Below are positions 5,534 to 10,612 of a DNA stretch of 10,612 nucleotides, one piece after another (position 1 is the first letter of the stretch; each line of letters opens with the position of its first letter). This DNA comes from Lachnospiraceae bacterium. Its GTDB lineage: Bacteria; Bacillota; Clostridia; Lachnospirales; Lachnospiraceae. Made by a program: the position numbers and the translations under genes. The notes below the pieces were generated by a model that was given only the letters and a program-made list of their open reading frames with translations, searched no databases and was not told the DNA's origin. The stretch covers positions 1-10,612 of the forward strand of contig JAJBTR010000392.1 of assembly GCA_020860745.1 (NCBI GenBank), in the 5' to 3' direction.

Positions 5534-6463
5534 ATGTACAAGACAAATTTTGACTTTATTGTGGAAAAAGCAAGAGCCTCCGTCACTCCGGTGCGCGTGG
5601 TGATTGCCGGCGCGGAAGCGGAAAACATCCTCCTCGGCGCGTTTCAGGCGGAAGCGGAAGGATTTGCAAAGCTGATTCTTCTCGGCAATGAGAATCAGAT
5701 CATCACGATGCTGAAAGACCTGAGCCTCTTCTCCCGGGAATACACCATTGTAAATGTCCCGGAAGAGCAAAATGTCGTCCAGGCGGCCATTGATCTGATC
5801 AAAGAAGGCAAAGCGGACATGCTGATGCGCGGCAATGTCCAGACACGCGATTTTCTGATGCCGATTCTCGACAGGAAAAACAACCTGATTGAGAAAGGAC
5901 GTCTGCTCTCCCACATCACATTCTTAAAGATTCCGGAGTACCGGAGAATTCTGGCAGTTTCTGATGTAACGGTCATTGTTGAGCCAAATATGAACCAGCG
6001 CAAAAAGATCGTGCAGAACATGGTCGGCACTCTGACAGCTCTGGGCTATGAGCATCCGAATATCGCCCTGATGACACTGATTGAAAAACCCGCTTTCCAT
6101 ATGAAAGATACGGTAGAGGCGCAGACCATCGTCCGGGAACACAGAGAGCACCCGATCGCGGATTGTGAACTGGTCGGCCCCATCGCATATGACCTGATCA
6201 TCAGCAAAGAGGCCGCCCGCCTGAAAGGGTTTGACTGTGACCTCTGCGGTGAATTTGACGGCATCATCACACCGAACCTGCTGACCGGCAACACGCTGGT
6301 AAAGGCGATGCAGATTCACGGACACGCTTCCAGCTGCGGGGTTCTGGTCGGCGCCAACATTCCAATCGCCATCATTTCCCGCTCCGACCCGAAAGAGCAG
6401 TCTTATCTGTCGCTGGCAGCCTGCGCAGCGCTGCAGAAGACAGCGGTGGAGTGGAGCCTGTAA
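5534..6463 (+). CDS. Phosphate acetyl/butyryltransferase family protein (Ptb-like)
   Basis: A 309-residue cytoplasmic enzyme of the PTA_PTB family, which exchanges CoA for phosphate on short acyl-CoAs (acetyl or butyryl) to give acyl phosphates. Family-typical segments are KADMLMRGNVQTRDFL (93-108), VGPIAYDLIISKEAARLKG (214-232), DGIITPNLLTGNTLVKA (242-258) and SRSDPKEQSYLSLAAC (282-297). The length fits Ptb (about 300) rather than long Pta forms. AAAGGAACGGTGA precedes the ATG. The sequence cannot settle the acyl substrate. Genes named ptb usually sit next to buk (butyrate kinase), but here the gene is single, bounded by its own promoter and terminator. It could be a monofunctional Ptb working with a distant kinase, or a family member with another substrate. 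Confidence 0.85.
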   Translation: MYKTNFDFIVEKARASVTPVRVVIAGAEAENILLGAFQAEAEGFAKLILLGNENQIITMLKDLSLFSREYTIVNVPEEQNVVQAAIDLIKEGKADMLMRGNVQTRDFLMPILDRKNNLIEKGRLLSHITFLKIPEYRRILAVSDVTVIVEPNMNQRKKIVQNMVGTLTALGYEHPNIALMTLIEKPAFHMKDTVEAQTIVREHREHPIADCELVGPIAYDLIISKEAARLKGFDCDLCGEFDGIITPNLLTGNTLVKAMQIHGHASSCGVLVGANIPIAIISRSDPKEQSYLSLAACAALQKTAVEWSL

Positions 6464-6500
6464 TCAGAAAGTGTACTATTGCTAAAACGTTTTTTTCAGA

Positions 6501-6533
6501 AAAATCCTGCTGCAGATGCAGCAGGATTTTTTT
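6501..6533. terminator. Bidirectional intrinsic terminator between ptb-like gene and asd
   Basis: A perfect inverted repeat has arms AAAATCCTGCTGCA (6501-6514) and TGCAGCAGGATTTT (6517-6530), followed by a run of seven T ending at 6533. The likely hairpin has a GC-containing stem ATCCTGCTG/CAGCAGGAT. On the minus strand the same hairpin is followed by TTTTT. It sits 38 nt after the plus-strand stop and about 40 nt after the asd stop, so it can end both converging transcripts. Confidence 0.92.
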
Positions 6534-6570
6534 ATTACAGGTTTCATTTCAAATCATATATTCTGATACC

Positions 6571-7662
6571 TTATTTTTTTGTGATATACCCCTGTGCTTT
6601 TAACAGCTCCGCACAGAGCACCGCTCCGCCGGCAGCGCCGCGGACGGTATTGTGAGAAAGCCCGACAAACTTCCAGTCATAGACCGTATCCTCTCTCAGT
6701 CGGCCGACGGAAACGCCCATCCCATTCTCATACTCCACGTCAAGCTGAACCTGGGGACGGTTGTCCTCCTCCATATACCGGATAAACTGCTTCGGCGCAC
6801 TGGGAAGCCCCAATTCCTGCGGGATTCCGGAAAACGATGCCAGTTTCTCCAGCAGCTGCTCCCTGGTCGGGTTCTTGCGGAATTTCACAAACACCGCTGC
6901 AGTGTGGCCATTTAACACCGGTACGCGGATGCACTGACAGGTGATCACAGGAGATGCAGCCGGGACAATCACGCCCGCCTCCTCGTCAAGCTTACCCCAG
7001 AGACGCAGCGGCTCTTTCTCGGACTTTTCCTCCTCGCCGCCGATATAGGGAATGATATTCTCCACCATCTCGGGCCAGTCTTTAAATGTCTTGCCCGCAC
7101 CGGAAATTGCCTGATAAGTGGTGGCAACCACCTCGTACGGTTCAAACTCCTTCCATGCAGTAAGCACCGGTGCATAGGACTGAATGGAACAGTTCGGCTT
7201 TACCGCAATAAATCCTCTGGTCGTGCCAAGGCGCTTCTTCTGATATTTGATTACTTCCATGTGCTCCGGGTTGATTTCCGGGACAACCATGGGAACATCC
7301 GGCGTCCAGCGGTGTGCGCTGTTGTTGGAAACCACCGGGGTCTCTGTCTTCGCATACGCTTCCTCGATCGCCTTGATCTCGTCTTTCGACATATCCACAG
7401 CGCTGAATACGAAATCCACATCAGCCGCCACTTTTTCCACCTCGTTGACATTTTTCACAATGATGTCTTTTACCGCTTCCGGCATCGGGGTCGTCATCTT
7501 CCAGCGACCGCCGACCGCATCCTCATAGCGTTTTCCCGCAGATCTCGCGCTGGCCGCGATGGTCGTCACCTCAAACCAGGGATGATTTTCCAGAAGAGAG
7601 ATAAATCTCTGACCAACCATGCCGGTTCCGCCTAAAATTCCGACTTTCAACTTTTCACTCAT
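6571..7662 (-). CDS. asd: Aspartate-semialdehyde dehydrogenase (archaeal/fungal type)
   Basis: A 363-residue cytoplasmic enzyme that reduces aspartyl-4-phosphate to aspartate-4-semialdehyde with NADPH. This is the branch point to lysine, diaminopimelate, threonine, methionine and isoleucine. The N-terminal Rossmann motif is GILGGTGMVGQRF (8-20). VSNNSAHRW (111-119) precedes the catalytic cysteine in KPNCSIQ (Cys158). The general-base histidine lies in RVPVLNGHTAAVFV (His253). The C-terminal GLSHNTVRGAAGGAVLCAELL is typical. The form is the shorter archaeal/fungal-type branch, common in clostridia. The start at ATG 7660-7662 is set by GGAGG 8 nt upstream. An upstream in-frame ATG at 7806 would put the promoter inside the gene and adds 48 non-homologous residues. 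It has its own promoter but no obvious terminator separates it from argH, so both separate and read-through transcription are possible. Confidence 0.95.
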   Translation of the reverse strand: MSEKLKVGILGGTGMVGQRFISLLENHPWFEVTTIAASARSAGKRYEDAVGGRWKMTTPMPEAVKDIIVKNVNEVEKVAADVDFVFSAVDMSKDEIKAIEEAYAKTETPVVSNNSAHRWTPDVPMVVPEINPEHMEVIKYQKKRLGTTRGFIAVKPNCSIQSYAPVLTAWKEFEPYEVVATTYQAISGAGKTFKDWPEMVENIIPYIGGEEEKSEKEPLRLWGKLDEEAGVIVPAASPVITCQCIRVPVLNGHTAAVFVKFRKNPTREQLLEKLASFSGIPQELGLPSAPKQFIRYMEEDNRPQVQLDVEYENGMGVSVGRLREDTVYDWKFVGLSHNTVRGAAGGAVLCAELLKAQGYITKK

Positions 7663-7738
7663 TCTCATTTCCTCCGAATTCTGACCACGGATACCTCCAC
7701 ATCCCGGTCTGATTCCCCCGTATATACATTCTGCGCAT
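7655..7738 (-). CDS. Possible leader ORF of 27 codons overlapping the asd start
   Basis: An ATG at 7738 (starting MRRMYIRGNQ) lies 5-6 nt after AGGCGG, inside the predicted asd leader. It runs 27 codons to a TGA at 7655-7657 that overlaps the first codons of asd. The peptide has three Met after the start-proximal region and two Trp but no run of Lys, Thr or Met codons, so classical attenuation is not supported. It may be coincidental. Confidence 0.15.
   Translation of the reverse strand: MRRMYIRGNQTGMWRYPWSEFGGNENE
7671..7675 (-). promoter_or_regulatory. Ribosome binding site deciding the asd start
   Basis: GGAGG lies 8 nt before ATG 7662 and only 2 nt before an alternative ATG at 7668, so the 7662 start (MSEKLKV) is preferred. 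Confidence 0.8.
7683..7709 (-). other. Second leader hairpin upstream of asd
   Basis: On the minus strand, GACC and GGAT pair with ATCC and GGTC in two 4-bp helices separated by a small bulge, with an 8-nt loop (GTGGAGGT). It lies just before the asd ribosome site and includes a GGAGG in its loop. Confidence 0.35.
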
Positions 7739-7739
7739 C

Positions 7740-7760
7740 GTGTCCGCCTTGCGCGAACAC
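7740..7760 (-). other. First leader hairpin upstream of asd
   Basis: GTGTTCGC pairs with GCGGACAC (one G-U pair) around a GCAAG loop, giving an 8-bp stem beginning roughly 10 nt after the predicted transcript start. No T run follows, so it is not a terminator by itself. I cannot match the leader to the lysine riboswitch or a T-box, for which it is too short. Confidence 0.45.
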
Positions 7761-7777
7761 TTGTCGCTCTGTTGGCT

Positions 7778-7806
7778 ATATTACCGCAAGTCAGAGTAAA
7801 ATGCAA
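7778..7806 (-). promoter_or_regulatory. Sigma-A-type promoter for asd
   Basis: On the minus strand the -35 is TTGCAT (7806-7801), the spacer is 17 bp and the -10 is TAATAT (7783-7778). Both hexamers are close to consensus. The predicted start near 7771 gives an asd leader of about 110 nt. Confidence 0.75.
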
Positions 7807-7866
7807 GTCTGATTTTTCTCTTTTTATTATTTTGCCGCTGATTCATACTGAAAAGTGAATACACAA

Positions 7867-9276
7867 CTATGATCTCAGCCGATTTTCATCATCCAGCCAG
7901 TCGTTCTCAAGATACTCACGCTCAATCTTAATCACTTTCTCCATCGCCTCTTTCCCCGGCGCACCGATCGTCAGACGCTTGTTAACACAGGTTTCCATGG
8001 AAATCGCCTCGTAGATATCCTCCTCAAACACGGGACTGATCGCTTTTAACTCCTCCAGCGACATATCATCAATCGCGATATTCTTATCAATACAGTACAG
8101 CACAATCTGCCCGACGATGCCGTGGGCATCCCGGAACGGAACGCCATGGTTGACCAGGTAATCCGCCGCATCCGTTGCGTTGGTAAAACCGTGGCGGGCA
8201 CTGTCGCTCATTACATCCTTATGAAACTGCATCGTGGAGATCATTCCGGTAAACAGCGCCAGACATCCCTTCACCGTGTCGATCGCGTCAAAGGTCAGTT
8301 CCTTATCCTCCTGCATGTCCTTATTGTAGGCCAAAGGAATTCCTTTCATCGTCGTCAGCAGGGAAACCAGCGCGCCGTAGACCCGCCCGGTCTTTCCGCG
8401 AACCAGCTCCGCGATATCCGGATTTTTCTTCTGCGGCATGATGCTGCTGCCCGTGCTGTAGGCATCGTCAATCTCCACAAAACGATACTCATTTGAGTTC
8501 CAGATAATAATCTCCTCACAGAAACGGCTCAGATGCATCATGATTGTGGACAATGCAGACAAAAACTCAATCAGGTAATCGCGGTCCGACACAGAATCCA
8601 TACTGTTGAGCATGGGACCGTCAAATCCCATCAGTTCTGCCGTGTATTCCCGATCCAGCGGATAGGTCGTCCCGGCGAGCGCCCCGGCTCCCAGAGGGCA
8701 GTAATTCATCCTGTCATAGATGTCATGCAGACGGCTTCTGTCCCGCTTGAACATCTCAAAATAAGCGCCGACATGGTGCGCCAGCGTCACCGGCTGCGCC
8801 TTCTGCAGGTGGGTAAATCCCGGCATAATCGTCTCTGTATTTTCCTCCATGATCTTCAGCAGCGCCTGCAGCAGATCCCGGATCAGTTCATCCGTATAAA
8901 GGACCTCCAGACGCGTGTAGAGCCGCATATCCAGAGCCACCTGGTCGTTCCTGCTGCGCCCCGTGTGCAGCTTCTTTCCCGTGTCGCCGAGGCGGTCGAT
9001 CAGGTTTGCCTCCACAAAACTGTGAATATCCTCATACTCCTCCGTGATGGCAAGCCTGCCTTCCTCCACATCCGCGCGAATCTCATCCAGGGTTTTTACG
9101 ATGGCCTGCATCTCCTCTTTCGTCAGAATGCCCTGTTTTCCGAGCATGCACACGTGGGCAATGCTGCCCTCGATATCCTGCTTGTACAGTTTTTTATCAA
9201 ATGAGATGGACGCGTTGAAATTGTAGACCAGCCTGTCCGTCTCCTTTGTGAATCTTCCTCCCCATAATTGTGCCAT
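7867..9276 (-). CDS. argH: Argininosuccinate lyase
   Basis: A 469-residue cytoplasmic enzyme, normally a homotetramer of the fumarase/aspartase superfamily. It cleaves argininosuccinate to arginine and fumarate, the last step of arginine synthesis. MAQLWGGRF at the N-terminus is typical. The conserved regions appear in order: [11 protein letters not shown] (102-112), [12 protein letters not shown] (153-164, with the catalytic-site His156) and the superfamily signature [11 protein letters not shown] (276-286), whose serine on the flexible loop is the catalytic residue. Length matches the family (about 460). AGGAGG lies about 9 nt before the ATG. Unlike many arginine operons there is no argG beside it here. 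The neighbours are queH upstream and asd downstream on the same strand, and read-through from queH is possible because I see no terminator between them. Confidence 0.97.
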   Translation of the reverse strand: MAQLWGGRFTKETDRLVYNFNASISFDKKLYKQDIEGSIAHVCMLGKQGILTKEEMQAIVKTLDEIRADVEEGRLAITEEYEDIHSFVEANLIDRLGDTGKKLHTGRSRNDQVALDMRLYTRLEVLYTDELIRDLLQALLKIMEENTETIMPGFTHLQKAQPVTLAHHVGAYFEMFKRDRSRLHDIYDRMNYCPLGAGALAGTTYPLDREYTAELMGFDGPMLNSMDSVSDRDYLIEFLSALSTIMMHLSRFCEEIIIWNSNEYRFVEIDDAYSTGSSIMPQKKNPDIAELVRGKTGRVYGALVSLLTTMKGIPLAYNKDMQEDKELTFDAIDTVKGCLALFTGMISTMQFHKDVMSDSARHGFTNATDAADYLVNHGVPFRDAHGIVGQIVLYCIDKNIAIDDMSLEELKAISPVFEEDIYEAISMETCVNKRLTIGAPGKEAMEKVIKIEREYLENDWLDDENRLRS

Positions 9277-9317
9277 AGTACATTTCCTCCTGAATACTAC
9301 TTAAATATTACTCGGTT

Positions 9318-9348
9318 ATCATAAAGGTTTCCTTCACCTGCATGTCAA
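9318..9348 (-). promoter_or_regulatory. Candidate promoter for argH
   Basis: On the minus strand a perfect -35 TTGACA (9348-9343) is followed after 19 bp by TATGAT (9323-9318), which is five of six of the -10 consensus. The spacer is longer than the ideal 17. Overlapping TTTATG at 17 bp is an alternative -10. I did not find a convincing ArgR box. Confidence 0.55.
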
Positions 9349-9361
9349 CCCACATACGATT

Positions 9362-9445
9362 TTACATGATATAAACACTTTTTTTGCATTTTTCTAAGCA
9401 GATGTTACATGATACAAGCACCTTTTTGCATTTTCTAAGCAGATG
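9362..9445 (-). repeat. Two-copy tandem repeat spanning the queH 3' end
   Basis: Two adjacent units, 9405-9445 (41 nt) and 9362-9404 (43 nt), share CATCTGCTTAGAAAA at one end and ATCATGTAA at the other. They differ mainly by extra A in the A runs and a few substitutions. The unit nearer queH contains its last two codons and stop (TCT GCT TAG), and the second unit repeats that text outside the gene. The array ends about 13 nt before the argH -35. This looks like a tandem duplication. Confidence 0.88.
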
Positions 9446-10157
9446 GACAGCAATTTTTCTGCATTTCCCGTCTCTCCATCTCGGAAAAAACACAGCCGCA
9501 GTAATCCTGCCGATATAAGCCGTAATCCTTCGAAAGTTCGATTGAACGCTTATACCCATCCCTTTTCTTGAAATCAGAGAGTAGATATTTTGCTCCCATG
9601 CTGCATGGTTCAATACTCCCATTTTTTTCCCAGTCATTTTTATCAGGGCAATCCAGCCTGCAACCGTTTCCGCTGTACTCCGCGGCCATCCGCTGCCCGA
9701 TTTCATTGAGAACTTCCGCATTCTTCAGTGGACTGATCGTCAATGTCGTGGTAAAATAATCATATCCTCGCTCCGCGGCCAGCTTTGCCGTCTCAGACAG
9801 GCGCAGTTCAAAGCATTTTCGGCACCGTTCTCCTCCCTCGGGAATATGCTCCAGCCCCCGAACCGCCTCAAAAAAACGTTCCGGCTCATAGTTTCCCTCC
9901 GCAAAAGTGACCGGATGTACCGTGGGCAATTCCGCGATCAACCGCTTCTGCTCCTCCACTCTGTGATGATACTCCTCCGCATCCGTGATGTTTGGATTGT
10001 AATAAAACACGGTGATGGAAAAATATTGAGAGAGATTCTCCAGCACATAGCTGCTGCAGGGTGCACAGCAGCTGTGAAGCAGGAGGGTCGGAACCTTGCC
10101 CTGTGCCTGTAATTCTGCAATTATTTTATCCAGTTCTTTTTGGTAATTTCGTTTCAT
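9435..10157 (-). CDS. queH: Epoxyqueuosine reductase QueH
   Basis: A 240-residue iron-sulfur enzyme that reduces epoxyqueuosine to queuosine in tRNA. It is a non-homologous replacement of QueG (former DUF208). Conserved features run in order: LLLHSCCAPCSSYVL (25-39, Cys30, Cys31, Cys34), YNPNI (53-57), RCRKCFELRL (111-120, Cys112 and Cys115), TTTLTISPLKN (136-146) and YRQDYCGCVFS (215-225, Cys220 and Cys222). The cysteines are the expected iron-site ligands of the family. About residues 162-188 look like an insertion with three further cysteines. I chose ATG 10157 because family similarity begins there. An in-frame ATG at 10229 adds 24 residues of different character, and neither start has a Shine-Dalgarno site. 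A consensus -10 lies only 7 nt before 10157. Queuosine pathway partners are not in the window. Confidence 0.93.
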   Translation of the reverse strand: MKRNYQKELDKIIAELQAQGKVPTLLLHSCCAPCSSYVLENLSQYFSITVFYYNPNITDAEEYHHRVEEQKRLIAELPTVHPVTFAEGNYEPERFFEAVRGLEHIPEGGERCRKCFELRLSETAKLAAERGYDYFTTTLTISPLKNAEVLNEIGQRMAAEYSGNGCRLDCPDKNDWEKNGSIEPCSMGAKYLLSDFKKRDGYKRSIELSKDYGLYRQDYCGCVFSEMERREMQKNCCPSA

Positions 10158-10164
10158 ACGCGAT

Positions 10165-10170
10165 ATTATA
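10165..10170 (-). promoter_or_regulatory. Perfect -10 box immediately before queH
   Basis: TATAAT (minus strand, 10170-10165) ends 7 nt before the A of the queH ATG. The -35 at 17-bp spacing is poor (TGTACT). If used, transcription would start at or within a base or two of the start codon. Confidence 0.5.
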
Positions 10171-10307
10171 ATAGATAAAATAAGAAAAGTACAGTGCCAG
10201 TTTTCACAGATTAAGATCTCCAATCCCATTTAAAATCAATGCAGCAAAAGCCTGTGCAGTTCTCAGAATCAAAGATTCCACTTTCCTTCCCTGCTTCTAC
10301 AGTCACA

Positions 10308-10337
10308 TTGCCAGTTTTTTCATATTATAATTTATAC
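10308..10337 (+). promoter_or_regulatory. Tentative promoter for the ABC transporter gene
   Basis: TTGCCA (10308-10313) resembles a -35. A perfect TATAAT at 10326-10331 is only 12 bp away, and at 17-18 bp the -10 would be the poorer TTTATA or TTATAC. The AT-rich stretch between two divergent genes is the right place, but the exact elements are uncertain. Confidence 0.35.
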
Positions 10338-10359
10338 CATCAAACAGGGAGACATGATC

Positions 10360-10612
10360 ATGAACAGGGTTTTCTCAGTGAATCATGTATACTATGCCTA
10401 TCACACCATGCAGGGGGAAACTCCCGCTTTATCAGATATCAGTTTTGATGTGGCGCCGAAGGAATTCCTCGCCATCGTAGGCCCATCCGGCTGCGGCAAA
10501 TCCACACTGCTGAATTTGCTCAGCGGCCTGCTTCAGCCGGAATCCGGATCCATTTTACTAAACGGGGAGCCGCTGAACGCGAAAAGCCGACTTCGGCTCG
10601 GCTATATGCTGC
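10360..10612 (+). CDS. ABC transporter ATP-binding protein, nitrate/sulfonate/taurine type (partial)
   Basis: The first 84 codons of an ABC ATPase, cut by the window end. Residues 1-40 ([14 protein letters not shown] ... [17 protein letters not shown]) are the usual N-terminal strand region. The Walker A motif GPSGCGKST is at 41-49, followed by [23 protein letters not shown]. The fragment ends at GYML, just before the expected Q-loop glutamine. GPSGCGKST followed by [11 protein letters not shown] resembles the SsuB/TauB/NrtD importer group, so a periplasmic-type substrate protein and permease may follow outside the window. That substrate guess is weak. I chose ATG 10360 because AGGGAG sits 8 nt upstream. 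The in-frame ATG at 10354 would be only about 2 nt from it. It is divergent from queH. Confidence 0.85.
   Translation, partial: MNRVFSVNHVYYAYHTMQGETPALSDISFDVAPKEFLAIVGPSGCGKSTLLNLLSGLLQPESGSILLNGEPLNAKSRLRLGYML

Noticed and set aside
5495..6325. Minus-strand open frames opposite the ptb-like gene
   Set aside because: They are shadows of a gene with clear family motifs and have no start signals or recognisable domains.
7663..7806. N-terminal extension of Asd from an in-frame ATG at 7806
   Set aside because: The added residues do not resemble the family, the extension covers the best promoter in the region, and the Shine-Dalgarno site points to 7662.
7784..7866. Possible terminator after argH
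   Set aside because: ATTCA and TGAAT can pair, but the loop is 10 nt and no T run follows on the minus strand.
8533..9204. 223-codon plus-strand open frame opposite argH
   Set aside because: It lies wholly antisense to a strongly conserved gene, has no recognisable domain and is rich in residues expected from reverse reading of argH codons.
9362..9445. Tandem repeat as a possible CRISPR remnant
   Set aside because: There are only two copies, directly adjacent with no spacer, and one overlaps the queH stop codon. No cas genes are nearby.
10209..10225. Imperfect palindrome GATT...AGATCT...AATC in the queH/ABC intergenic region
   Set aside because: The arms are only four bases and off-centre relative to the AGATCT core, so it is too weak to call an operator.
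10158..10229. N-terminal extension of QueH from ATG 10229
   Set aside because: The 24 extra residues have no family similarity, no ribosome site precedes them, and they would be encoded across the perfect TATAAT box. It remains the main alternative start.

Overview
The window comes from an endospore-forming member of the Firmicutes. The complete spoIIIA gene set, the moderate base composition, the archaeal/fungal-type aspartate-semialdehyde dehydrogenase, QueH and a Ptb-family enzyme together suggest a clostridial, probably Lachnospiraceae-like, genome. The lineage is an inference from gene content. No phylogeny was run.

Left half, minus strand (positions 5272 down to 90): the eight-gene sporulation operon spoIIIAA-AB-AC-AD-AE-AF-AG-AH in canonical order, with 4-nt start/stop overlaps at AD/AE, AF/AG and AG/AH. 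These proteins form the mother-cell half of the SpoIIIA-SpoIIQ channel that links mother cell and forespore. Two departures stand out. spoIIIAE is split by a one-base shortfall in a 7-base homopolymer. spoIIIAF appears to encode only about 102 residues and so lacks most of the soluble ring-forming domain known from Bacillus.

Centre: a divergent intergenic region (5273-5533) holds a good sigma-A-type promoter for a plus-strand phosphate acetyl/butyryltransferase-family gene (5534-6463), with an A-rich direct repeat just upstream of the -35. That gene stands alone, with no butyrate kinase beside it. It ends at a strong hairpin terminator that also lies correctly to end the converging asd gene.

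Right half, minus strand: queH (epoxyqueuosine reductase), then argH (argininosuccinate lyase), then asd (aspartate-semialdehyde dehydrogenase), with candidate promoters before each. The argH upstream region carries a two-copy tandem repeat of about 42 bp that includes the 3' end and stop codon of queH. queH has an unusual cysteine-containing insertion and may be transcribed without a leader. asd has a hairpin-containing leader of about 110 nt with a possible small ORF.

Right edge, plus strand: the first 84 codons of an ABC transporter ATPase of the nitrate/sulfonate/taurine type, cut by the window end.

I saw no mobile element, phage gene, CRISPR array, tRNA or rRNA. Most of the window is conserved housekeeping and sporulation DNA, and I found no convincing new multi-gene system.
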